A stretch of 64,000 bases of DNA. It comes from Malus domestica. Lineage: Eukaryota > Streptophyta > Magnoliopsida > Rosales > Rosaceae. The DNA lies in NCBI RefSeq assembly GCF_042453785.1, contig NC_091673.1, positions 14,789,501-14,853,500 of the forward strand, written 5' to 3'. Below, piece after piece: positions 20,811 through 36,142 of the stretch. Numbering within the stretch: the first letter of the stretch is position 1; each line of letters starts with the position of its first letter. Made by a program: the position numbers and the translations under genes. Under the pieces are notes generated by a model. That model was not told the DNA's origin. It saw only the letters and a program-made list of their open reading frames with translations, and made no database searches.

Positions 20811-22816
20811 TCACTTGACATATTTGGTAAGCCAATTTAACATGTCCAAATGAGCCTCCTCAGCTCTCTTGACTGCCAATTCATCCTCAGAATTGTACTT
20901 TGTTGTCCATCCATGAGCCGCTCCAGGATATATTTTCACAAAGCTATCAAACAGCTGCAAACATTGCATATCATGGAGTGAATTTTAATACAAAAAGCAC
21001 AATTTGAAAAACCAAACCAGTGTGATTATGATTATACTTAGAGTGAACAAGACCATTGGTTCTTAAACTATGACCGAAATGTAGCTTTTGGTTCTTAAAT
21101 AAAAAATCTATTGAAATTGGTATATGCATTTCACAAAAAAATGAAGCATTGGTTATTAACGCCAAAGTCTATGAGAATTTTCATCAAAATCAAGGACATA
21201 CTATTAATGGATAATTGTGATGTTCCCGATTTACTCATTAAAAGGATCTCATATGATTCGATGGAAACTATTAGGAAGTTGACGTCAAAGACCAATGCTC
21301 AAAGTTTTGTCAAATTTAGATACCAATTTTACTTGATTTTGAAATTATTAGGGAGTTTACGTCAAAAACCAATGCTCAATGTTTTGTCAAATTTAGATGC
21401 CAATTTTAATTGACTTTTAGAGTAGACAAAGCTACGAATTGATCATAATTTTGAGATCCATACTATAAATTTTCTTTATATCTACGGAAAAAAGATGACA
21501 TCTTTAAAACAAATAAGTTGAGATTTAATGTGGTGTTTTTTTTTTTATTTGAGAGATCACTACCTCAGATTTAGTTGATAAAATATCCCCAAAGTGTTTC
21601 ATTTGTTCAGCGGGTGAATGCTTGTCAGTCTCAGCTCCCAATATTGCAGTAGGAACCTTAACCTCTGCATAAACATGTCCTTAAACCTTAATCAATCTGT
21701 TACAAATAGTTGTGATCAGATTAAACAGCAGGGACACAAAACTTACGATCGATTTCCTCATCTGTTAATCGACCAGGATGCAGTATTACAGCGGCCTGAA
21801 TCTCATCGGTTTTCCCTAGTTTCACCGCCACATTCCCTGAATCAAATGGTTGCAACGCACATTTTATCAGATTAACCACTTCCTGTTCTCTATCAACAAG
21901 TAGTTCATCCGAACGTTGAAAATTTTAACTACCTCCCCAGCAAAAGCCTGCAGCTCCGATGGCGGAAACGCCTTGACTCTTCAGAGCAGCAATCAACGGT
22001 TTTGCATCTTCGCACCCTTTCTCCTAAAGCATTCCAAAAGACATATAAGTGATACATAAAATCCTTTCAAGTGTTCTATTTCTGCTTTACTTTCAGAGCA
22101 AGAAATGTCTAATTGTAAAATGGTGTGACAATTTAGACTTACCGTGCTATGAATTTTGAACCATATATCTGCATCGAACTGCGGGTTAGCGGGATTAACA
22201 GGGTCGCCGTAAAAGAAATCAGGAACTACCGCCAAAAATCCAGCTGCAGCAACTTTATCCGCTATTTTCCTTCTCAGGAAAATATATATATACACATGTG
22301 AACACTTTCATTTCATGTAACAAGTAATTAAGTAGTTAATAGAAAAATCTACTTCCTAAGAAAAACTTCAGGTACCCGTTTCATGAAACACGTATTTCAC
22401 ATATAAGCAATAGAGCAAATGTGAAAGATTGTTTCATGAAACGGAGTGTTGATAGAGATTTGCCCTATCAAAACATACAAGACATAATTGGTTAATGAAG
22501 CAAAAGAAATAATTGGGGAAAAGAATCAATCATACCTCAGATTTAGGTTTTCATAGCCTGCAAAATCATAACACAAACAAACGAACCAACATTGTTACAA
22601 ACAATATACTTCCATAAATTTCAAAATTGTAGCTTAAAAACAAGTTAATGAAAAAAGGTTGATACCCCAAATATCGGAGATTAGAAGGATTGCAAGCTTG
22701 GATTCAGATGGGCCAGCGACGTAGGTCGTAAGGCCCCCAAGTTGTAGGAGAGTCCCAGGTCCGGAGGTTGAGCTCAGTGGCGGCGGGTTGTTGAAGCATT
22801 CACTGTTAGCTGCCAT
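20811..22816 (-). CDS. Dienelactone hydrolase family protein (seven exons)
   Basis: An alpha/beta-hydrolase of the dienelactone hydrolase family, predicted cytosolic, 241 residues, the usual family length. Exons on the minus strand: 22666-22816, 22536-22557, 22143-22269, 21933-22023, 21747-21836, 21564-21664, 20811-20954; all junctions are GT-AG and phases agree. The catalytic triad is visible: nucleophile Cys128 in GFCWGG, Asp174 in AETDK and His208 in AAHGW. VVPDFFYGDP and DKVAAAGF are family-typical blocks. Exon 2 is only 22 nt. Intron 6 carries a tandem duplication. The physiological substrate of plant members is not established; some are annotated endo-1,3;1,4-beta-glucanase-like. Its Arabidopsis counterpart would be At3g23600 (memory), next to MED33A and RNR2A. 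Confidence 0.95.
21270..21418. repeat. Tandem duplication in intron 6 of the hydrolase gene
   Basis: Two copies of a roughly 75-bp segment (ATTAGG-AGTT-ACGTCAAA ... CAATTTTA-TTGA-TTT) lie head to tail at about 21,270-21,344 and 21,346-21,418 with several differences. Confidence 0.8.
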
Positions 22817-22894
22817 TTTTGGGGTTTGGGATGTTATTCGGACTAGTGTTTCCAGACAGTGCGCAGCAGAAAGTTGACTATGTATCAACTGGGA

Positions 22895-22945
22895 TTTTTG
22901 TGTTTTTTTTTTTTTTTTTTTTTTTGTGTGTGGGGGGGGGGGAGG
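22895..22945 (+). repeat. Poly-T / poly-G tract
   Basis: About 24 T residues, then a GT and a G-rich run. It lies 80-130 bases upstream of the hydrolase start codon. It may be hard to sequence accurately. Confidence 0.7.
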
Positions 22946-22952
22946 GGGAAGA

Positions 22953-23350
22953 GGATCATCACATCACATGTTGCTATATAAATTGTGAGATATGTGTGTT
23001 AAAATGTTAATAACTTGAAAAATAAAATTTCCCACATGAGGGGGGGCCAGGTGACAAACGTCACTTCCTATGTCACAGAAATGAGAGATTTTTCAATATG
23101 ACCGTCACGGAATGGTACATCACGTGTTGCTATATAAATGGTGAGATATATGTGTTAAAAAGTTAATAACTTAAAAAATAAAATTTCTCACCTGAGGGGG
23201 GTGGGAGGTGACAAACGTCAGCTCCTATGTCACAGAAAGGAGAGATTTTTCAATATGATCGTTATAAGATAATACATCACGTGTTGCTATATAAATGATG
23301 AGATATATGTGTTAAAAAGTTAATAACTTAAAAAATAAAATTTCTCACAA
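22953..23350. repeat. Tandem array, about 150-165-bp unit, 2.5 copies
   Basis: Units begin CATCAC(A/G)TGTTGCTATATAAA at about 22,958, 23,110 and 23,276 and share GTTAATAACTT, TCTCAC.TGAGGGGG and GTGACAAACGTCA. Two of the three copies have CACGTG. The array is in the upstream region of the hydrolase gene (transcribed leftward from 22,816). Confidence 0.85.
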
Positions 23351-24950
23351 CTTACATAAGAACACGTAATGTATTACTTGTATTCCCGTTACAATTAAAA
23401 ATTTCTCCACATAAAGATCCTTTGCTACTTTCTAAAATTATTAAAAAATGGCGGGTTGGCCTATGAAAGAGAATCAAATATTTTCATATGACAGTGTACT
23501 TATAGTATCACTGTTAATCAGAAAAGAAAAATAATATTCTGACGCAGACGAAAAATGATTCCAGCATACTTTATTTTTTTCCTTCAATTATTCAACACGC
23601 TCTATTTAATTCCCTTTTTTTATTTATCAATCCTAGTGGGTGGCTAAAAAATGAAATAAGCTTGTGCGTGAAGACAAAAGCAGTTGATGAAAATCGCTAT
23701 CCTAAAAAGTTTGAGTGTAAGTTTCCATGAATTGGAGTCAAATGTCATAGTGACGTTATTATTAATGTTGAACACTTTTAAGCTCACATGAGAGCATATG
23801 CCGGAAAGAAGTCATGAAAAAGCTCAAGGGAGAATTGAGAAGCCCAAGGCCCAAGAGGTTTAGAAGAGAATATTCCAGAGCAAAAAGTCAACCGCTATGA
23901 GCTCATCCTGACTAGGATATATGAAGAGCTTTTCAACTGTCAGGGGCACGTGGGCAGGCTGACAGCTTTATAGCATAAGTTTCTAGGAACAAGTCTACCC
24001 AAATGTTAATTAGGGCATGTGGCGGCCCATAGTCAAAGACCTAGGATGAAACATAAAGGTGTTTAGGACGGCGCTTAGAAAGACGAGGTTGGATAACCCA
24101 AGGCTGAGCGTCCTGCTCGGCCCGCATCACTCAGAAAAGGCACGCCATCTCGACTGGACACATGTTACTTCACTGCCGAATATCTAGTTGATAAGTAAAA
24201 ATATGTCAGTATGCTAGTCTACATAAGTGGCACATTAAATGCCAACTTGGTAAAACTCAAGACTGAGGGTGAGGTCCTATATAAAAGGATGAAACCTCCT
24301 ATATTGGGGTGGGACGACTAAAAGGAGGGAGAGTTCATGTATTAGTGGAGCATAATTTTTAGTCTTAAAATCAATATAACTCGAGCAGCACAATGGATGC
24401 AATGTAACTTTGAGTGGTGAACTACTTAAAGCTTTGATTTTTTAAAACTTGTATATTTTGAACACTAAAAGTTGCAAAAGAAAATTTCCACTAAAATTTT
24501 AAGAACATTTTATCAAAACGGTGTTTTTTTAAAGCACATCAATTCGAAAACTGTCTCTTAGTTTTTTATTTTTTTTATTTTTTTTTCTGTAAACTAAAGA
24601 CCTGTAATTACTAAATAATTTCTTAATTTATTTACTTTATTATAAATAAATATTGAATTTCTCAAAAAAAAAAAAAACTGATTTTTTTTAAAATTAAAAA
24701 AATAAAAAACTCTCTCCTCACCGTAATGTAGATATTATTGTATGTATTAAAAAAAAAAAAAAACTAAGAATTCAATAGTGTCACTTTGAACTTACACAAA
24801 TGTAACAATTAGAACTTTTTCGAAATACCTCCATTTTGAGTCCAAAATTCATACGAAAATCAACCGTATCCAAACATCTTGAAGTGAGACAACGGTTTAT
24901 TTTTTGTGGTTTCATTCAGACAAAAATAAAATAAAATAAAAAAACGGGGC
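23351..24950. other. Intergenic stretch with LTR-like remnant
   Basis: No open frame of note. The part 23,765-24,440 looks like a decayed LTR: it is GC-richer than its surroundings and has a clear TATA box (CCTATATAAAAGG, about 24,277-24,289) with transcript-like sequence downstream. I found no matching end repeats or target duplication. The rest is AT-rich with poly-A/T runs at 24,560-24,765. Confidence 0.4.
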
Positions 24951-25206
24951 AAAGTTGGGTCGTTTTTTAGGGAGCCCAGTTCTCATAAAGCAAAAGCCCG
25001 TGGCCCAACCCGTGTTCCAATACGTCGCCGTTTTACACAATTTCCGTGCCAGTCACAGTTGGAATCCAAATATGTTACCGTGCACGAAAACAAACAAAAA
25101 TAAATTACATAAAAAAATAAAAATCTATCTGCGACCGGCCTTTTCTGATGCGCTATCCCATCAAAATCCAACCACGTCACTGATTTTTTCATCCGCAGGG
25201 TTTTTG

Positions 25207-25214
25207 TAGGGTTT
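25207..25214 (-). promoter_or_regulatory. Telo-box in the RNR2 leader
   Basis: TAGGGTTT, the reverse of AAACCCTA, lies 39 bases before the start codon. Telo-boxes are known in promoters and leaders of plant genes expressed in cycling cells, which fits a ribonucleotide reductase gene. Function here is inferred. Confidence 0.45.
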
Positions 25215-25252
25215 CTCTCCAACCCCCAGCAAAACCCAGTAACTGCAAAAAA

Positions 25253-28869
<3,617 letters not shown>

Positions 28870-28981
28870 TTCATCAAATTTGTTGCAACCTGCAGCTTCC
28901 TCCAGCATTGAACTGAGTACCTGGAACTGGAACTAATTTTCTTTTACTATTCTTTGCGGTAGCAATTTGTACATTGTATTT

Positions 28982-29160
28982 CTAGGTAGTCATAGTCGCC
29001 CACGCCATGCGTGATTATATGTACCAACGAGAAGTGCTATCTTCAGTCGCCCATGCGTGGGTAGGTGATTTCTGACCATTGACGCATGCACTTTCCAAGG
29101 TGGGATTGCATACATCCAACGGCAGAAACCAGTCACAAGCTGACGTGCGACTGATCCTAG
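28982..29160. mobile_element. Candidate MITE downstream of RNR2
   Basis: A 179-bp segment with imperfect inverted ends (CTAGGTAGTCATAGTCGCCC and, inverted, CTAGGATCAGTCGCACG), flanked by TATTT on both sides. The interior repeats GCCCATGCGTGG-like motifs. No superfamily signature recognised. Confidence 0.45.
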
Positions 29161-30243
29161 TATTTCCCATATAGTTTCAAGTCTGCTGTTATTCATTCTA
29201 TGTTAACCTTGGTGGTTGTCCTTATCAATGAAGAATTTTGTATCTATAAATATATTTTTTATTTTATTTTATTTTTGTTATCATAATTTGGAGTGTGCAT
29301 TATATCAATATATCATCGTGTGTTTGCTTTCATTGGTGCTGCGATTATTAGCTTTCTGTGCACCCTTTTGCCAATTTTTCATGAATCATGCCTATACTTG
29401 TCTCTCAGTCTCTGCGTATACCAACCATTTCGCCAATTTAGTTTAAGATTTTGTGCGGGAGAATAGCAGACGTGCACGTGAGTGACTTTCAGCTGTTGAT
29501 GCAGTTTGTATTTTTTTTAAGCTTTGTGATATTGACTGATGAAGTCACGCTCCCTTTAATTTAAAGGCAAGCAATCAACTAATATCCAAAAGCATATTTC
29601 CTCATTAGGGGCTTTTCGTGGGGATGTTGATTATCAGCTACCTAAACAACAAAGATAATAGTGCTCCCAATTAGTCCTTTTGGAGCCATCTCCATGTCAC
29701 GACTTGACCTTCATGGAGAATACCTGCCTATATGGTCTCACTCGTCGTGGGATGTATGAGATAGAAAAAGTAAAAATATGAGGGTAGCATTCCTTCTCTC
29801 TATCCCATCGGATGATTTGGTTGTTCATGTGCTCTTATTTCTTTGTCTTCCATATCACGGGAGATTTTTTTTCTATTTCTCACATTGCTTGACCAAGTCA
29901 AATGTCACGGAAATTAAACAAATTGAGACAATGAGATATATGATTGAATGTACACCGAAGACTCTCCACACGACAAGAGAAAAACTTGAATAAAGGTGTT
30001 GATAATGTGATTCGTAGAACAACTTGCCCAAAATTATAAGATCCTCAATACTTTAGTCATAAATCGTAAATCCCCTCAAATTTTGTCACTCGATTTGAAA
30101 GCCGTCATTATCATGCAATCTTCTTATACTTATCATCATATGACGTTTCAATTTAATAATATAATATCATATAAATAAAAATCTACACATAATATTATAT
30201 TATTGAATAAAAAAGTACAATAACAATAAATTCATTTCATGTA
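29161..30243. other. Intergenic, nothing recognised
   Basis: AT-rich sequence between RNR2 and the Harbinger relic. Open frames are short and lack known motifs. Confidence 0.5.
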
Positions 30244-30454
30244 AGAGCAACTCCACCCTTAGAGTCCTCCTCCCAGGCAATCGACTATTCAATCCACCAT
30301 GTGAACAGTAACTGCCTTAATGAACAGTAACTGTCTTTTGCATCTCCACCGTGCACTTGAATAGCCCTGGCAATAGGTAATAAAATATTATTAATTTTTT
30401 TTTTTACAAAATAATACTAAATAAATTTATTTGTAATTTCTGATAAGATATTTT

Positions 30455-30770
30455 AAATCGTTCTCGTTGCGCCACGTGTCATTTACCCAAAACGACTATT
30501 ATTAGTCATAGATTTAGATATGATTTCTATCCAATGTCATCGTGCCACATGTCGTTATCTTTTTCAGAATCTTTGAGGATAGATTTCGATCAGATTTTAA
30601 ATCGTTCTCTTTGCGCCACGTGTCATTATAAAAAAAGATAATTATTGGTGATGGATTTTGATAAGATTTTTATCCAATGTCGTCGTGCAACGTGTCGTTA
30701 TCTTTTCAGAATCTTTTAGGATAGATTTCGATCAGATTTTTAACGAATGACGGCATGCCACGTGGCACTA
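30455..30770. repeat. Subterminal tandem repeat with CACGTG-like motifs
   Basis: A unit of about 144 bp occurs about 2.2 times. Its landmarks GCGCCACGTGTCATT (30,469 and 30,613) and GTGC(C)ACATGTCGTTATC-like (30,542 and 30,686) alternate, and a final GCCACGTGGC is at 30,757. Subterminal repeats of this kind often bind transposase or host bZIP/bHLH factors; that role is inferred. Confidence 0.7.
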
Positions 30771-30927
30771 TCTACAATCTAATCATTTCAGAATCCTCCA
30801 TATAATCCATCATTCATCCTTTTAAATCTCACACCAATTTTCTCAATATCTCTATCATTATTCATAGTTTCTGCTTCTTTCTTCACCAAATCAAAATCTG
30901 TATCATTATTCATAGTTTCTACTTACA

Positions 30928-31371
30928 ATGTCTTTTTCTTCAAGCATGATGTGGGAAATCGATCAAGAAGAGGAAGATTGTCTACTTACAATGTCTTCTT
31001 CTTCAAGCATGTCGTCTTCTTCTTTATGTTGTTTCGGTATCCTCCAAGCTCGCTAGGCGATCGTCAGGGGTGCTGCCAGATTGTTTGATGTAGAGTCGCT
31101 TCGATCCATTATGATGACGTGCATCATTCTTCACAACATGATTGTGGAAGATGAGTACGATTATGAAGTTGTTGATGAATATGAGCCAGACACGATGAAC
31201 AATTCAAGAACACGTATATATTGTGCTCATGACGCCACCGATGAGCCCGTGCAACATGAGCCATTAGAAAGGGATGGACGTTACAATGAAAGGGTTATTC
31301 AACGATATACTGCATTTCAAAGGCCAGACATGCACAATGCCCAGCAAAATGACTTGATAGAGCACCAGTGA
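30928..31371 (+). pseudogene. Harbinger transposase with internal deletion
   Basis: From ATG at 30,928 a frame encodes a Ser-rich start (MSFSSSMMWEIDQEEED), then jumps directly to the C-terminal end of a plant Harbinger transposase: FGILQAR, stop, AIVRGAARLFD and LRSIMMTCIILHNMIVEDE. The catalytic DDE domain between these is deleted. A TAG at 31,051-31,053 replaces the conserved Trp of QARWAIVRG. The frame then stays open to 31,371. It is non-functional. Confidence 0.8.
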
Positions 31372-31389
31372 GCATTGAAATAAGCTGAA

Positions 31390-31570
31390 GATAATTAAGT
31401 TCATTTAGTGTGTTTTTTATTATTTGGTATGTTTATGTAATTTTATTTGGTGTGTTTTATTTTAGTTCATTTAGTGAGTTTTTTATTATTTGGTGTGTTT
31501 ATGTAATTTTATTTGGTGTGTTTTATTTTAGTTCATTTCGTGAGTTTTTTATTTGGTGTGTTTATGTCAT
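31390..31570 (+). repeat. Tandem repeat, about 70-bp unit
   Basis: Units with GTTCATTT.GTG.GTTTTTTAT(TAT)TTGGT(G/A)TGTTTATGT repeat 2.5 times just after the transposase fragment. Confidence 0.75.
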
Positions 31571-31880
31571 TTGAATAAAGACTCTCTTATAGTATAAATA
31601 TATTACCATATTAAATAAATTTACTCTCACTTTAAATAAAGTACTAAATTCAATAAATTGGAAACAACATAAAATACTCAATTCAATAAATAATAAATTA
31701 CAACCCAAGGTGATTGGAAAACTATGGGCTCCGATTACAGAAAGTACTATATTCATCATCACTTAACCAATTTGTGGTGTTATGACAATCTCATCTTGCT
31801 CTCGCTTCTCTTGCACGCCTCCTACACACCACATCCTCTTTCTCCGACTTCAAAAAATATTTAGAATTTGGAGACTTCCC

Positions 31881-32898
31881 TTATAAAGGCGTGTTCATAA
31901 TCTCACGATCTCGTTGAGTCATTCTTTCTTCTCTAACCAGTTCCCTTTCTTGCCTAAGTAGCTCTCTTTCTCTTTGATTAGCTTGAAATTCTCTCTTAAC
32001 AATTGCAGCTTTTGCTTCCTCTCTAGCCTTATCAGCCTCAAATTTCGCCATTTCCCACGTCAAAGTCAATTCACTATGGCAAGTAAGTTCTTCCATATAA
32101 TTTGCATAATCATGGTTGGAAGCACTTATTTTTCTCTTTGAAGCCTTCTTATCTTGAGGCCTAATTAGATAACGGGTCAAACCCAACGCTTGTTCAGGGA
32201 TAGGCGTTTCGGGTACTTCTTCTGCATCATCTTCATGCGAGCCATTATCAGGTGTATAGTATAGCGGGGTGCTGTTTATGACAACTTCTGGACCGACATG
32301 CACAACTCTGAATTTAGGACAATCTTTGACAATATTCCAAGATTCCCACCGGTTGAATGATTTATTTTTGGTTTTGGCACCATACCAAGCTTGTGCTTGA
32401 ATTAGCTACACAATGGGGGAGAAGAAATAATTATAATCAAACTAGGTAACAAATAAATAATACAAACAAATAATTATAATTATAATTAAAGTAGGTAACA
32501 AATAAATAATACAAACAAATAATTATAATTAAAGTAGGTAACAAATAAATGATACAAACAAATAATTATAATGTAAATTTGGGTATAGTACAAACAAACA
32601 AATAATATATTGTTATCTGATCCGTGTAATTTTCCTCACTTCGAAGATTACTACTAGCTTGTGCCAAGGCGTCTCTCCAAATAGTAAACGATTGGCTAAG
32701 TAATTTCCAACAACTAGACATCGATTCTTTGGTTCTACTCCCACCCATTTTCTTAAGATAATTGGTATGAATAAAACTCCACATTTCTCGCAACTGCATC
32801 TCATTACCCGTACGCGAACTATGAGTAACTTCAACCCAGCCAGTACACAATGCAACATCTTCAAGAGACGTCCAATTCGTACTTGCATCAGTAGTCAT
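31881..32898 (-). pseudogene. Harbinger ORF1 (Myb/trihelix-like) with damaged intron donor
   Basis: Exon 1 (32617-32898) encodes a Myb-like DNA-binding region (NWTSLEDVALCTGWVEV, MWSFIHTNYL, SMSSCWKLL). Exon 2 (31881-32405) continues with LIQAQAWYGAKTKNKSF and FNRWESWNIVKDCPKF and ends in a charged helical region typical of NAM-associated C-terminal domains of Harbinger ORF1. The implied intron (32406-32616) ends in AG but begins ATAACA instead of GTAACA, so the donor carries a G-to-A change at +1. Without splicing the frame ends at 32,566. Known role of ORF1 is to bind terminal repeats and help transposase reach the nucleus. Confidence 0.75.
32440..32580. repeat. Tandem repeat inside the ORF1 intron
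   Basis: Three copies of a roughly 50-bp unit with GTAGGTAACAAATAAAT.ATACAAACAAATAATTATAAT. Confidence 0.85.
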
Positions 32899-33552
32899 TT
32901 TGTTGAAAAAAATTGGATTGAAACTTTGAGAGAAAGATAGGAATGTGATTGAAAGTAGTTGAGAACATATGAAATTGTGGTGTAAGGTAGATGATAATGA
33001 GAGGGTATTTATAGAAAAGTAAAAACATTTTTTTTTAATTTTCAGTTTTTTTTTTATTTTTTACAATTTTTTTATTTTTTTATTCAAATAATTAATCTCT
33101 GCCATTAGATTTAAAAAAATTAAATTCCAACACTCCAGATTGTGCCATGTGTCACAACGGTAACTTTTCTTAATTTTAAAACTATTTTTTCTTTTTTTTT
33201 TAATTTATAAAATAGATTAATATCAACCGTTGATCTCAGATCGAACGGTTGATATTAAATAAGTTTTTTATTTATTTTTATTACCGTTTCAAATCGGACG
33301 GCTCATATTAAAGAGCCGTTGAGATCGAACGGACCGTGGGAAGTCACATGGCTTCCCAACGGTCACCTGCATTTCCTGGCGCGCGGGCCCTGTGCCCTGT
33401 AAACTTGTCGGCTGATGCGCCCCCACTCACGAGTGAAGGGCACGCGCCTAACACAAAAAAAATAAAAAAAGCACCGACGCCAGGCCTGGCGTCAGGCTAA
33501 CGTCACACACACCTCGGGCTGCAAGGCTGGCAATTCTCCACGAGCCTGGTCC

Positions 33553-33668
33553 TCGGGCTCCCACCTTCACTCGGACTGCCCAATGCTGGAGGCCTATCCA
33601 CCGGCCCTCGAGCTCCCACCTTCACTCGGGCTGCCAATGCTGGAGGCCTATCCACCGGCCCTCGGGCC
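33553..33668. repeat. GC-rich tandem duplication
   Basis: Two copies of about 57 bp (CTCG.GCTCCCACCTTCACTCGG.CTGCC ... GGAGGCCTATCCACCGGCC). They belong to an unusually GC-rich island at 33,350-33,700 beside the Harbinger relic. Confidence 0.8.
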
Positions 33669-35984
33669 CTTTCCCTTCGCCTGTCCCCAGAGCAGGTAAA
33701 ATGTCTATATTTGTGCGTCTGAATTTGGTGTCAGCTTGACGTGACCATGGGCACTAAGATTGGGTACCAAAGCTCGACTACCTTTTCCTCCCTTTCATAT
33801 TATTTTATACCATTACCCGAATTTCCTAGAATTATTTGGTACCCCATCAATTTAGTGAGAAGGTGAAAGTGATGGTTTTTTTTAATTTTAAGGTTTCATT
33901 CTTTTGCTGGCCTTGGCCGCATTCTTTTTGGTGGTAACTGGCAACCATCTTTTGAGAGAGAGAGAGAGAGGAGCACAAGTGTATAAATGTGTATGGTCTT
34001 TCAAAAAGATGACAACAATGCTTCCTAATTAAAGTTAATTAAGACTTAAGAATCGGATTCATGTGAGCTTATCTATATAAAAAAAATGAATAACATATTA
34101 TGCATTGATTCATGGCCGGCCCTGAGAATTTGAAAGCGAGCCTTTAAATTGGGGTTTTAGAGTTCTTTGATTTTCGACTCTTTATATGTTATGTATAAAA
34201 AAAGAGTTCGCTAAATGCATTAAAAAGTCTATTTCTACATCAAATGTTATTAACAATTAATATCAAAAGAAAAAAATATAACAAACATTACTTAAATATT
34301 ACATGTCTTGTGTTTTAGATGCATATGTACTAATTAAGTTTACATAATCTGTCTTGTGACAAAGTTGATGCAAGATAAGATTTGATCAATTTAATTTTGA
34401 AAAACTTCTTTTTGCAGAGGCAACTGTAACTTGTGTGGTTAACAAAATTCTATAAGCAAAGACTCAAATTTGTAAACTTCTTATTAGAACAAACACAAAA
34501 TTTATAATATTAATTTCCATATATATAACAAAGTTTGTAATAGTTCTATAAACAAATGCAAATATATTTCTTAATGCACACAACGAAGCTATTATCCAAT
34601 CATCGATCTCTCATTATATACTATGTGAATTCTTCATAATATTCATAACTGAAAAAATCTTTCAGCTAAATCAGTTGCAACGAGTAAAATAAACTTCAAT
34701 GTCACAAACAAGTACACCCCGTTTTCCACACACAATCCCATCTCTCTCATGAAGAATTATTTTTGCTAAGATTGTTGTGGGAGGTTGAACCACATTAGTT
34801 GAGACTTTTCAAGATTAATGACCCAAACATCTAAAGTTTACAGTAGTTGATATATAAGATGCCCAAAGGAAGGCATGCAATAACACTATTGCTTACCTAC
34901 CAAGACATAACATCAACATGGGTAGGAGGGATTGTGATAACATAACCAAGAACTTCTTCACAAACTGGTTCCCAGTGGAAAAAGTGGGGGAATAGGAGGA
35001 CCACCTTCTCCGTTCCCATGCCTAATAAGCCTCATAAGTCCTAACTAATTTGCTTGGAGGTGGACCAACCCTACTCTCTCTCTCTCTAGTGGCCTTATCA
35101 ACCACCTACCGCAAACCACTATGGTTTTTCACCTTATGGATTGGTTATCATTGGACCTTTTGGATTGGCTATCATTTGTGGGCCAGGGTTCGGCTCACAC
35201 GTGAGAAAGGTCAGTGTAAGGTTACATATTTACCCTTGGTTACTTGCAACTGAAAGTTGAGCAATTCTTGTGCTTGTGGAGTTGGATCCGATAACTTGTA
35301 CCTTGGTACATTGGTGGGGACACGATTTTGGTTCTAACTTCTGTAGGTACTTGATAATCTTAAATAGAATGTCTGCACATGACGTCTAATGACATTCAGT
35401 TTTTAGTTCGTGAAAAAAATCTTAAATTCGATTTACGCGAATGTAAAAATGATAATATATTGATAGTGACTTTCATATTAAATTGTGACTTCTAGTGAAT
35501 GTCCAAATGATACAAGTTTGGTTTTTCTTGTCGAATGGTCAACTAGATAGAAAAGTAAACACAAAAGAATGCATTTTTGTTTACCATCTTCAATTAATGA
35601 CAATAGTCACAATACTCATCATTTTATTTATTATCTTTAAATGAAATTTTAAAAACTATGATGTGAAAATATACAAATTTAAATGGTGAGCATTACCATC
35701 GTGCAATACAAAAAGGATACAACATCATAATAGAGATGTTGAAGAGAATCTGATTGAATTAACGAAACCACCATTCATTTGTCCCCACATGCCATTGCCA
35801 TGTATAGGCAGAAGAAAAACCTAAATCCCAATACTACCCCTCACACAATTAGACATTTCTATTTCTAACACCAATTTTAGGCAATTTATACACAAAATTT
35901 CACAACTTATAAAAAAAAAAACAAAAACAGAGCATAAAACAATGAAACAATTCTCTCCCCTCCTGTCTCACTCATCGGTGTCAC
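33669..35984. other. Intergenic region upstream of MED33 copy 1
   Basis: No supported gene. It contains a (GA)n microsatellite at 33,953-33,971, AT-rich DNA, and a segment near 34,110-34,200 (GGCCGGCCCTGAG) that resembles ends of some hAT-type repeats. The last few hundred bases should include the promoter of the MED33 gene. Confidence 0.4.
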
Positions 35985-36063
35985 CTCTGCAGTTGTTGAT
36001 CTGCTCTCTCTCTCTCTCCCCTCTCTTTCTATACATTCTCACTACTCTGCAGTTGTTGATCTG

Positions 36064-36094
<31 letters not shown>

Positions 36095-36142
36095 CATTCT
36101 CACCAACCTACTCCAAATTCCAAAACCATAACCAAAATCTGA
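35942..36142 (+). promoter_or_regulatory. Upstream open frame in the MED33 copy 1 leader
   Basis: An ATG-initiated 66-codon frame ends eight bases before the main start codon. It spans a 60-bp duplication with CT microsatellites and encodes a Leu/Ser-rich peptide. If the transcript starts upstream of 35,942 it would be a repressive uORF. The transcription start is not visible. Confidence 0.4.
35985..36104 (+). repeat. 60-bp tandem duplication with (CT)n in the 5' leader
   Basis: CTCTGCAGTTGTTGATCTG followed by a CT run and TATACATTCTCAC occurs twice, at 35,985 and 36,045. The CT run is longer in the second copy. Confidence 0.85.

Larger units (their letters stand above)
30244..33420. mobile_element. 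PIF/Harbinger transposon, decayed
   Basis: The left end reads GAGCAACTCCACCC after TAA, a typical plant Harbinger end. Inside are a transposase C-terminal fragment on the plus strand and a Myb/trihelix-like ORF1 on the minus strand, the normal divergent-gene layout of this superfamily. A matching right inverted repeat (GGGTGGAGTTGCTC) was not found, so the right boundary near 33,420 is only where recognisable sequence stops. Subterminal tandem repeats are at 30,455-30,745. Confidence 0.75.

Noticed and set aside
23765..24440. Solo LTR
   Set aside because: There is a convincing TATA box, but no matching TG/CA ends with a target duplication could be found, so it is described only as LTR-like.
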